A DNA stretch of 40,246 nt from JAYSRU01 sp043720875 (GTDB lineage: Bacteria > Bacteroidota > Bacteroidia > Flavobacteriales_D > Crocinitomicaceae). Below, piece by piece: positions 17,424 through 23,188 of the stretch. Made by a program: the position numbers and the translations under genes. Each line of letters opens with the position of its first letter. The first letter of the stretch is position 1. The notes beneath the pieces were generated by a model that had not been told where the DNA came from, ran no database searches, and worked only from the letters and a program-made list of their open reading frames with translations. Location of the stretch: NCBI GenBank assembly GCA_043720875.1, contig JAYSRU010000122.1:1-40246 (forward strand), written 5' to 3'.

Positions 17424-19055
17424 CTATTTTTTCAACACCTCAAGAATAGGTTGCCCTGTAGTACAATTTGGATTTTGAACCTGTAGGATATGCACCAAGG
17501 TTGCAGAAATATCTGTGATATCTATTTTTCTGAAAACTTCTTGCTTTTTAATGCCTGCACCATACCAGATTAATGGAACGTGTGTGTCATAATTGAAAGC
17601 CGTTCCGTGACTCGTGCCTTTTTTGGAATTCGCTGTTTCAGTTTCCTTCGCCAAATAACCGGGCTCCAAAATAAAGATTACATCACCACTTTCATGATAG
17701 TTATAGCCCAAACGCACCATACTGTACCATGTATCGTCTTGATGTGCTCCTTCCAATTCGGTTGCGGTGTATACTTTTTTCACACCTTCCCAAAGCATGA
17801 TTTTTGCTTTCACTAAATTTTCTATGTCTGTTTTATTGAGTTTGGCGCTGGTTATTAATTCTCGATTCAAATAGACATTGCAATTATCTTCCACTATGAT
17901 TAAATCTTGCCCCGTTTCAGCTACTATTTCTTTTTTCAAGGTTTGAACCTTCTCTTTTAAAAATAAATATCCTCCGGGAAGTTTTTTGTCTACTAAATAT
18001 TGTGGAACTGGCACAACCGCATGATCAGCAGTTAGAAATAATACAAAATTATTTTTCCCAACTTTAGCTTCCAATTCTTTTACTAAACGTGCTATTTCAA
18101 GATCTAGTCTAAGGTAAATGTCTTCAATTTCAATCGAGTAGGGGCCAAATGAATGACCAACGATATCTGGTGTTGAATAAGAAATTGCTAGAAAATCGGA
18201 AACGTTGTCCGCTCCAAGGTTTTCATTTTGAAGAGCCTTTAATGCAAAATCCGTCAAAAACGTATTCGCAAAAGGAGTAGCTGTAAATAAGTTGAAGGCG
18301 GGCTTTCCGTTGCTTATTTTATCAAAATCGTATGGAAAGGTTGGTCCAGTTGTTCCTGGAAACGAAACTTCATAAGGTGTATTATCAGGACCCGATTCAG
18401 TATATTGTTCAATCGGTAGTAAGGTGTTCCACGTTTGTTTCAAATAAGCTTTCGCTTGTTCTTCTTTATTGAAGTCTGACGCCCAAGTGGGAAGGTTTTG
18501 CATAAAGTAGCTGCTCGAAATCATGTTTCCGTTAGAATAGTCATACCAATAGGTTCCATCACTTAAATGTCCACCTGGTAAAATTGCACCGCGATCTTTA
18601 ATTGAGATTGAGATTACTTTTCCATTCGGATAAGTTAATTTCATTTGGTCTGTTATGGTGTTACATTTTAAGTTTTTTGGTGAGCATTTACCTTCGTCGC
18701 CAACAGATCCAACAGTGGTTTGAGCAAAGTCATCTACGCAATTAGCGCTTTCTTTGACTTCACGCATGTACCATTCGTTGCCAACTATGCCGTGATTGTT
18801 GGGCGTTGTGCCTGTGTAAATACTAGCATGTCCAGGGCCAGTGAAGGTCGGGACATAGTTATATTGCGTATTTCTGCAATGTGTACCTTTATTTATTAAT
18901 TTATTAAAGCCATCTTTTCCGAATTTCGCTTGGTAACGGTAAAGGTATTCGTAACACATTTGGTCTACTACAATTCCAACCACTAATTTTGGTTTCGTTT
19001 GGCTAAAGGATTGAAACGCAATTGTTGAGAAAAAGAGTGAAAGGAAAATACGCAT
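17424..19055 (-). CDS. PafA-type alkaline phosphatase, exported
   Basis: This 543-aa member of the alkaline phosphatase superfamily (type I phosphodiesterase branch) has a signal peptide MRIFLSLFFSTIAFQSFSQ and metal ligand Asp31 (VVGIVVDQM). The Thr72 nucleophile lies in VPTFTGPGHASIYTGT, and SIKDRG supplies Lys153 and Arg155. DIVGHSFGP, FLTADHAVVP and GTSHGTAFNYDTHVP hold the remaining metal ligands. The Thr nucleophile with a K-x-R pair is the known hallmark of PafA, a calcium-independent periplasmic phosphomonoesterase of Bacteroidota. It would release phosphate from organic esters outside the cell. There is no Pho-type operator that I can recognise; a TATATTTG box lies on the minus strand at 19088-19081. 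Confidence 0.9.
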   Translation of the reverse strand: MRIFLSLFFSTIAFQSFSQTKPKLVVGIVVDQMCYEYLYRYQAKFGKDGFNKLINKGTHCRNTQYNYVPTFTGPGHASIYTGTTPNNHGIVGNEWYMREVKESANCVDDFAQTTVGSVGDEGKCSPKNLKCNTITDQMKLTYPNGKVISISIKDRGAILPGGHLSDGTYWYDYSNGNMISSSYFMQNLPTWASDFNKEEQAKAYLKQTWNTLLPIEQYTESGPDNTPYEVSFPGTTGPTFPYDFDKISNGKPAFNLFTATPFANTFLTDFALKALQNENLGADNVSDFLAISYSTPDIVGHSFGPYSIEIEDIYLRLDLEIARLVKELEAKVGKNNFVLFLTADHAVVPVPQYLVDKKLPGGYLFLKEKVQTLKKEIVAETGQDLIIVEDNCNVYLNRELITSAKLNKTDIENLVKAKIMLWEGVKKVYTATELEGAHQDDTWYSMVRLGYNYHESGDVIFILEPGYLAKETETANSKKGTSHGTAFNYDTHVPLIWYGAGIKKQEVFRKIDITDISATLVHILQVQNPNCTTGQPILEVLKK

Positions 19056-19080
19056 TTTTACTAAGGTTTTATATACTTTG

Positions 19081-19088
19081 CAAATATA
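19081..19088 (-). promoter_or_regulatory. Bacteroidota -7 box (TATATTTG) for the PafA-like gene
   Basis: This is an exact TAnnTTTG match on the minus strand, 25 nt before the ATG at 19055. No good -33 TTG is seen at the expected spacing. Confidence 0.5.
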
Positions 19089-19171
19089 CTATTTTGAAAA
19101 GAATTTCGACGCTAAGGCAATGTTATCATAAGGTAGCGGAAATAAAAAAATAATTTTTTTTCACACTTCTC

Positions 19172-19201
19172 TTGCAGAAATAGAATTTAGTAGTATCTTT
19201 G
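19172..19201 (+). promoter_or_regulatory. tRNA-Asp promoter (TTG-N19-TATCTTTG)
   Basis: TTG at 19172-19174 and TATCTTTG at 19194-19201 are separated by 19 nt, matching the Bacteroidota -33/-7 arrangement. They lie about 75 nt upstream of the mature tRNA 5' end. Confidence 0.75.
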
Positions 19202-19276
19202 CAACGCTTTTGAAGGAAAGCACACACAATTTTAGTTTCATTCAGCTGTTGCTGAAGCACTAAAAACTCTAAAATT

Positions 19277-19350
19277 GGTTTGGTAGTTCAGTTGGTTAGA
19301 ATATCTGCCTGTCACGCAGAGGGTCGCGAGTTCGAGTCTCGTCCAGACCG
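19277..19350 (+). tRNA. tRNA-Asp (anticodon GTC)
   Basis: A 74-nt cloverleaf. The acceptor is GGTTTGG paired with CCAGACC, with discriminator G73. The D stem is GTTC/GAAT. The anticodon stem TCTGC/GCAGA encloses the loop CTGTCAC, giving anticodon GTC. The T arm is GCGAG-TTCGAGT-CTCGT. CCA is not encoded (CT follows). It is an isolated tRNA with its own promoter and terminator. It marks the left side of an apparent insertion. Confidence 0.97.
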
Positions 19351-19356
19351 CTAAAA

Positions 19357-19383
19357 AAGCTTCTCATTTTGAGAGGCTTTTTT
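19357..19383 (+). terminator. tRNA-Asp terminator
   Basis: AAGCTTCTCA pairs with TGAGAGGCTT (one G-U) around TTT, followed by a T-run. The right half of this hairpin (from 19371) is also the start of the 85-bp duplication found again at 23104. Confidence 0.88.
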
Positions 19384-19455
19384 CGGTTTAATGCTATATT
19401 TGTTTACTAGTTATGGAATACCTTAAACTCATCTGGAAATTTTTAAACAAAAAAT
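19371..19455 (+). repeat. 85-bp direct repeat, left copy
   Basis: By eye it is identical at 79 of 85 positions to 23104-23188. It comprises the right half of the tRNA terminator, a TATATTTG promoter box (19395-19402), the ATG and the first 14 codons of the gene intact at 23146. Four of the six mismatches cluster between promoter box and start codon. Confidence 0.93.
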
Positions 19456-19505
19456 GGATCAAGTCTAAAAGTTGGGGATTAGGCATAAATTTGGATCAAG
19501 TCTAA
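19413..19505 (+). pseudogene. Truncated 5' stub of the 23146 membrane-protein gene
   Basis: The frame begins MEYLKLIWKFLNKK, nearly identical to MEYLKRIWKFLNKK of the 601-aa protein at 23146. It then runs into unrelated sequence and stops after 30 codons. It retains a promoter box 10 nt upstream of its ATG, so it may still be transcribed into the island. It is a by-product of the duplication, not a functional gene. Confidence 0.85.
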
Positions 19506-19506
19506 A
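19455..19506 (+). repeat. Pair of 15-bp direct repeats (TGGATCAAGTCTAAA)
   Basis: TGGATCAAGTCTAAA occurs at 19455-19469 and again at 19492-19506, 37 nt apart start to start, immediately after the left 85-bp repeat ends. The pair could be an island end signature or recombinase/protein binding site. Confidence 0.75.
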
Positions 19507-19585
19507 TATATACACTTTTTGCAGCCTATTTGCAGCTTTTTTTTGAAAGTACAGTTCTTCTTTTTTTTCAATTTTTTGTCATTTT

Positions 19586-19610
19586 GGGGTTCGAGTCCCA
19601 GACGGACTGC
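19586..19610 (+). other. tRNA 3'-end fragment (possible att remnant)
   Basis: GGGGTTCGAGTCCC is a T-arm sequence, followed by AGACGGACTGC, resembling the acceptor 3' strand. There is no D or anticodon arm upstream. Over 25 aligned nt it matches the tRNA-Asp 3' end at about 17 positions, so it derives from a different tRNA. Such fragments are typical remnants of att sites of tRNA-integrating elements. The 304-nt gap 19351-19654 otherwise holds only the terminator, the left repeat, the stub and T-rich DNA. Confidence 0.6.
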
Positions 19611-19654
19611 AACTTTTTTTTGGGCACTCATAGGCAAAATACTATCTTTATTGC

Positions 19655-20209
19655 ATGATAAGTTTAATTTTATTTAATTCCATTGCACCTGCTGTGTCAG
19701 GATTCTTTTTGGATTTGTTCCAAAACCTGCTTGCAGGTGGTATTCTTTTGTGGGTAGGTTTGCATTTTTATAAGGATATAAAGAAGAAGCAAACAATAGA
19801 TGACATCAAAGTTGATATTGATTTCAAAGTAGCAAACATTGTTGCTTCTTTTAAAAGGTTTCAAAGCAAATCTTCAAAGCCAATGACAAAGCAATCATTT
19901 AGTACACTAGCTGAAGCTGAAGTTGCAAAGATTCACTACCTATGTGAAGAAGTTAGTAGTGTGAATATTTATTATCACTTTGAAGAAGACAAAGACATTA
20001 TTATTTTGAAGAATTTGTGCTGGGCAGTAAAAGGTATTTTACATTGTAATAATAAAGAACTTATGGAGCAAAACGTTTCAGATAACTCATTTGAATTTGA
20101 CAAACAAAATATGATTGAATTCTATTTTGAACAATATACTTTCTTTAATAATCTAATGAATAAAAAAATTGAAAACGGTGAATTCTTTAAAAAACACTGG
20201 AAAATATAA
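19655..20209 (+). CDS. Hypothetical protein with N-terminal membrane anchor
   Basis: This 184-aa product is not recognised. Residues ~8-40 are hydrophobic (SIAPAVSGFFLDLFQNLLAGGILLWVGLHFY), giving one or two membrane passes. A basic stretch (KDIKKKQTIDDIK) and a soluble ~140-aa C-terminal domain follow, probably cytoplasmic by the positive-inside rule. It is acidic/aromatic with many Asn, Phe and Lys. A near-consensus TATCTTTA box lies just upstream of the ATG. It is the first gene inside the island. No function is inferred. Confidence 0.6.
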   Translation: MISLILFNSIAPAVSGFFLDLFQNLLAGGILLWVGLHFYKDIKKKQTIDDIKVDIDFKVANIVASFKRFQSKSSKPMTKQSFSTLAEAEVAKIHYLCEEVSSVNIYYHFEEDKDIIILKNLCWAVKGILHCNNKELMEQNVSDNSFEFDKQNMIEFYFEQYTFFNNLMNKKIENGEFFKKHWKI

Positions 20210-20244
20210 AAAGCTTTGATAAGGCTTTAAAATGGGGCTTGCAA

Positions 20245-20405
20245 TTAATCTTTAAAATTAAGAAGCAAAAGCTGTTGAAGCAATTTTGACTTTAATTTTT
20301 CAAAACTTTTTTCTTGCAGAACTTCTTCAATTTTATGGTCACCAAGATATAGGTCAATTTTTCATTGACACCAGCAGTTGCAATTTCAAGTTTTGACTTC
20401 TTCAT
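20245..20405 (-). pseudogene. Small gene split by a 1-nt frameshift
   Basis: On the minus strand ATG at 20405 opens MKKSKLEIATAGVNEK. If one base is restored in the A-run of ATGAAAAATTGACC, the reading continues IDLYLGDHKIEEVLQEKSFEK and on to a stop at 20245, giving a coherent ~53-aa helical protein. As written, the frame diverts to an implausible Lys-rich end. A 17-codon ORF (20455-20402, MIFDATTTLKEDLATWQ) overlaps its start by ATGA and may be the true N-terminus, with another frameshift. It follows the nuclease-like gene on the same strand. Confidence 0.5.
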
Positions 20406-20468
20406 TGCCAAGTTGCAAGGTCTTCTTTAAGGGTGGTTGTTGCGTCAAATATCATTGGTTTATTTTTT

Positions 20469-20921
20469 TTAATTAATTGTGCAGCCGCTAAGGTTTATTG
20501 TTTCACACGAAGCAAGTTTGTGGTCATTGTCATTTGTTTGTCTTTGTTTGATGGTGACATCTGTCTTTTTCGCAAGGGTCAGGTCACTGACAATGAATTT
20601 GCCGTCATTGGTGCAGGTTATAATCACAGGCAATGCACCAAGTTCTTTTGCTATCTTGTATACGTCACGGGCTTTTTGTGCATCAACTTCAACACTGTAC
20701 TTGTCAAAGAAGCTTGCAGCATAGTTGCGGCCTTTGATGTCACAAATTACTTGTGTGCCAGTGCTCAAAAAGATGCTGTCAAACTTGCACCAGCGTTCAT
20801 GCGTGAAGCACACGTGTTTGCATTCTGGTTTGGATTCAATCCATTGAAGATACTGCTGCCTTCCAGCTTCTTCTTCTTCTTCTTCTTCTTTCTCATTGGT
20901 GTTCTCTTCGTTGTATCTCAT
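20469..20921 (-). CDS. Hypothetical protein, possible PD-(D/E)XK-like nuclease fold
   Basis: This 150-aa product starts with a charged tail containing seven consecutive Glu (from an 8-unit CTT repeat on the plus strand). A conserved-looking domain follows (~30-125): FTHERWCKFDSIFLS then TQVICDIKGRNY, a basic KARDVYKIAKELGALPVIITCTNDGKFIVSDL. The D-x(14)-D-I-K spacing plus later GALPVIIT strand resembles small restriction-endonuclease-like (PD-(D/E)XK) folds, but this is inference from motif spacing only. The minus strand is chosen over an overlapping plus ORF because the latter reads as Phe-rich antisense. The small frameshifted gene lies downstream. Confidence 0.55.
   Translation of the reverse strand: MRYNEENTNEKEEEEEEEAGRQQYLQWIESKPECKHVCFTHERWCKFDSIFLSTGTQVICDIKGRNYAASFFDKYSVEVDAQKARDVYKIAKELGALPVIITCTNDGKFIVSDLTLAKKTDVTIKQRQTNDNDHKLASCETINLSGCTIN
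20867..20890. repeat. Trinucleotide microsatellite (CTT)8
   Basis: Eight perfect CTT units lie within the minus-strand ORF, encoding a run of seven Glu near its N-terminus. Unit-number change would keep the frame and vary the acidic tail length. Confidence 0.9.
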
Positions 20922-20986
20922 TCTTTCTTTTATTTATAAATATCCAAGATAAAAGTAAAATCAACTTTTCATAAAAAAAAAGTGTA

Positions 20987-20994
20987 TATTTTTG
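20987..20994 (+). promoter_or_regulatory. -7 box (TATTTTTG) 4 nt before ATG
   Basis: This exact TAnnTTTG match ends 4 nt upstream of the ATG at 20999, so transcription would begin at or very near the start codon (leaderless). Confidence 0.5.
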
Positions 20995-20998
20995 ATGT

Positions 20999-21454
20999 AT
21001 GACAAATGAAGAGAATAAACAAGATACACTTAAAGAGATGCGTAGCTTGCAATCAAGATACATTTACTATGTGATTGCCTTGAATGTTGCGGCTGTTGCA
21101 TATACCATTCATCACATACAGGGGCAAGGCTTTAACTGGTCGCATTGGTTACTGGGCGCTTCGGTTGTTTTTTGGGCAAGTGGTGTTGTACTTGGGTTTC
21201 AGTTTCTTTTTAGGTTTAATCAGGTCATGCAGATAACTTACAATTTCCACAGAACGATTGTTTCTGCTGAAAGTAGCGTTCACGCTGAAGCGATAGTAAA
21301 AGGAGTAAAAGGATACCTTGATAAAGACAGTAGTAAAATACAATTGAAGGCCTTTAAGTTCTATAAATGGGCGCTTTTCTCTTTTTACATTGGCTGTGCA
21401 ATCTTTATTTGCTGGCAAGTTCTGCAAATGATTTATTTTGTGTCTATTAAATAA
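20999..21454 (+). CDS. Hypothetical three-helix membrane protein
   Basis: This 151-aa protein is unrecognised. Its charged cytosolic N-terminus (MTNEENKQDTLKEMRSLQSR) is followed by TM1 (~18-36, YIYYVIALNVAAVAYTIHH), TM2 (~48-70, WLLGASVVFWASGVVLGFQFLF), a ~50-residue amphipathic segment with acidic and basic residues, and TM3 (~122-146, WALFSFYIGCAIFICWQVLQMIYF). The size and topology resemble small membrane proteins often found as accessory cargo. It probably has its own leaderless transcript. It lies inside the island. Confidence 0.6.
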   Translation: MTNEENKQDTLKEMRSLQSRYIYYVIALNVAAVAYTIHHIQGQGFNWSHWLLGASVVFWASGVVLGFQFLFRFNQVMQITYNFHRTIVSAESSVHAEAIVKGVKGYLDKDSSKIQLKAFKFYKWALFSFYIGCAIFICWQVLQMIYFVSIK

Positions 21455-21594
21455 AACTTGCTGTGCCTTCTGTTGTCAAAGGGCAAGAAATACCAATGCA
21501 AGTTGAAAATTCAGCACTCACACCTGCAGAATGGGTGCTTATATATACACAAAAAACTGCATCTTAATTTATTTAATTGTCAGCTCAAAAATGC

Positions 21595-21602
21595 TATATT
21601 TG
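21595..21602 (+). promoter_or_regulatory. -7 box (TATATTTG) 4 nt before ATG
   Basis: This exact TAnnTTTG match ends 4 nt before the ATG at 21607. It lies downstream of an alternative in-frame TTG start at 21577, which is therefore unlikely to be translated. Confidence 0.55.
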
Positions 21603-21606
21603 GCTT

Positions 21607-22185
21607 ATGAGTATTTTTAAAAGGAAAGAAAAAGCACAAGATAATAAAGTCTATTATGAATGTGCAGGATTGAAATTAGACACAGATTTACTTTCAGAAA
21701 TTGACAGGTATCAGACCATTTATGAAGCCTTGATAAAAGATGAAAAGGTTTATACAGATGAGGACTTAGATAAAATAAATGAAGCACTTTCAACGTCTGA
21801 CGACTCAAAAGAATTTGATGCAAGGAAAGTTTTTTATTGGCAAGATTGCAGCAGAAAGTGGATGCCTGTAACATATATTAACACAATTCTTGTCTATGAC
21901 ATCAATGAAGAAGGTGTTAAGAATTACACCCATAATGACGAGCTGACAAGAGACAATCTAATTTTAGCTTTTGATTACGTTAAAATATTAGGTTTTATTT
22001 ATGGCTCAAAAGTAGGCAGCATTCCAGATAATAAAATCTTCAAGAATGTATCTTCTTATTTATCAAAAGAGTTTAAGGTCTTGTTAAATAGGCATTTTTT
22101 ATATTATGATTTTGGAACACAAATTATTGAATATACTGAAGAACAAGAATATGCTTCATATATAAGTTTGAGAAAAAGAAATTAA
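21607..22185 (+). CDS. Hypothetical cytosolic protein
   Basis: This 192-aa product from ATG 21607 (MSIFKRKEKAQDNK) has a basic N-terminus. A soluble domain follows, with acidic helical parts (DTDLLSEIDRYQTIYEALIKDEKVYTDEDLDK) and an aromatic-rich half (FYWQDCSRKWMPVTYINTILVYDINEEG). No signal peptide or membrane segment is present. I do not recognise the family. The longer TTG-started frame from 21577 is rejected because the promoter box intervenes. It lies in the island, with a terminator ~90 nt after its stop. Confidence 0.6.
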   Translation: MSIFKRKEKAQDNKVYYECAGLKLDTDLLSEIDRYQTIYEALIKDEKVYTDEDLDKINEALSTSDDSKEFDARKVFYWQDCSRKWMPVTYINTILVYDINEEGVKNYTHNDELTRDNLILAFDYVKILGFIYGSKVGSIPDNKIFKNVSSYLSKEFKVLLNRHFLYYDFGTQIIEYTEEQEYASYISLRKRN

Positions 22186-22272
22186 TAATTCACTTTAGTT
22201 TTTCTTTTTTTTTAACTATTTATAAAAGACAGCAGGAAGTCTTACTGTTGATCGTTTTATTAGTTTTTTTTG

Positions 22273-22304
22273 AAAGTGCAGCTTTAAGAAGGCTGCACTT
22301 TTTT
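22273..22304 (+). terminator. Rho-independent terminator after the 192-aa island gene
   Basis: AAAGTGCAGC pairs with GCTGCACTTT (10 bp, extended by weaker pairs), loop around AAG, followed by TTT. The surrounding gap 22186-22441 shows nothing else coding. Confidence 0.8.
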
Positions 22305-22441
22305 GTTTAAGTTGAAACATTTTTTGACTTGGGGAAATGCACATTGCATTTGGACAATTCATAGGAAAAAAATCATTTATTTTGTAAAAATGAATCTTCA
22401 ATGGAAAAAGTTGATACATTTTAAGGATTAAAAAAAAGAAT

Positions 22442-22839
22442 ATGAAAGGATTATTTTTGGTGTTATTTGTAACACTTTCTGGACTTGCTTTTGGGCAGCA
22501 ATGCAAGTTGACTGTGCATATAGAGTTTACGGGCATAGAAGTGGGATATGACCATGTAACGAAGGATGAGTTGTATATCGATGGCAAATTAGTGAAAACT
22601 ACCGATGAACGGAATGAGACCCAAAGTGTTGATGTGAAAATTAATGTACCGCGTGAACGCACACATTCAAAATTGTGAATTGGGTCTTGCATGAAGGAAC
22701 TTGGGAACAAAACACAATGGAAAATGGATATGCTATTGATGCATTTCGTGAAATTGAGTTCAATTTCCGAAAGAAGGAAAAGATATCCGTTTTGTACGAT
22801 TTAGATGATACTTGTTCGCCTCGCGTAAATTTTAAATAG
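22442..22839 (+). pseudogene. Secreted protein gene broken by a single-base deletion
   Basis: ATG 22442 starts a clear signal peptide (MKGLFLVLFVTLSGLAFGQ) and a soluble domain (CKLTVHIEFTGIEVGYDHVT). The frame then stops at 22678. Shifting by one base near 22658-22660 restores a coherent continuation, HTFKIVNWVLHEGTWEQNT, running through GYAIDAFREIEFNFRKKEK to PRVNFK and a stop at 22839. The total is about 132 codons (398 nt = 3x133-1). The family is not recognised. The shift is either a genuine inactivating deletion or a sequence error; it is one of two such lesions in this island. Confidence 0.75.
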
Positions 22840-22844
22840 TTCGC

Positions 22845-23051
22845 TTAGTTGAAATAAAAAAAAACGGGTGCTTTTGGCATCAAATTAAAATTGTACTTCG
22901 TTAAATTGATTTCTTTGAGATCGATTACCTCGTTAAAATCGTCATTTAGAACTTTTACCGACTGAATCCGTTTTTGGTATAGAGAATGCTTGGATTTTAA
23001 CACTTCCAATTCGTTTAGCGCAACATAAATTCTAATTTGAGGAAATACACA
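22845..23051 (-). pseudogene. 5'-truncated tail of an unidentified gene
   Basis: The minus strand is open for 68 codons before a stop at 22845, reading FPQIRIYVALNELEVLKSKH, then SLYQKRIQSVKVLNDDFNEV and IDLKEINLTKYNFNLMPKAP, ending VFFYFN. This looks like genuine coding sequence, but there is no ATG and an in-frame stop sits at 23054-23052. The missing 5' part would lie where the right 85-bp repeat begins, 50 nt away. Its stop is only 5 nt from the convergent broken gene. It explains most of the 22840-23145 gap. Confidence 0.6.
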
Positions 23052-23103
23052 TTATCTCGTGGACTATGGCGAGTACTATTTTCAGTTGAATTTGAAACTA
23101 AAA

Positions 23104-23188
23104 GAGAGGCTTTTTTCGGTTTAATACTATATTTGTTGCCTCATTATGGAATACCTTAAACGCATCTGGAAATTTTTAAACAAAAAAT
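23104..23188 (+). repeat. 85-bp direct repeat, right copy
   Basis: This copy runs from the half-terminator GAGAGGCTTTTTT through promoter box TATATTTG (23128-23135) into codon 15 of the intact 601-aa gene. It pairs with 19371-19455. Confidence 0.93.

Larger units (their letters stand above)
19456..23103. mobile_element. Putative inserted island between 85-bp direct repeats downstream of tRNA-Asp
   Basis: The ~3.6-kb segment interrupts what would otherwise be tRNA-Asp, its terminator and the 23146 gene in direct succession. It contains four open genes with no recognised housekeeping role, two single-base-frameshifted genes, a 5'-truncated gene tail, a tRNA 3' fragment, AT-rich spacers and short repeats. 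No integrase, transposase or replication gene is seen. It could be a decayed integrative element, a transposed cargo block, or the product of homologous recombination with a related strain. The exact ends are uncertain beyond the repeat boundaries. Confidence 0.7.

Noticed and set aside
19561..19612. Complete second tRNA near 19586
   Set aside because: Only the T arm and acceptor 3' strand are present; the upstream sequence is T-rich with no D or anticodon arm.
20433..20939. Plus-strand ORF of 168 aa overlapping the nuclease-like gene
   Set aside because: It reads as Phe/Cys-rich antisense (nine Phe in a row from the CTT repeat), while the minus-strand frame has ordinary protein composition and motifs.
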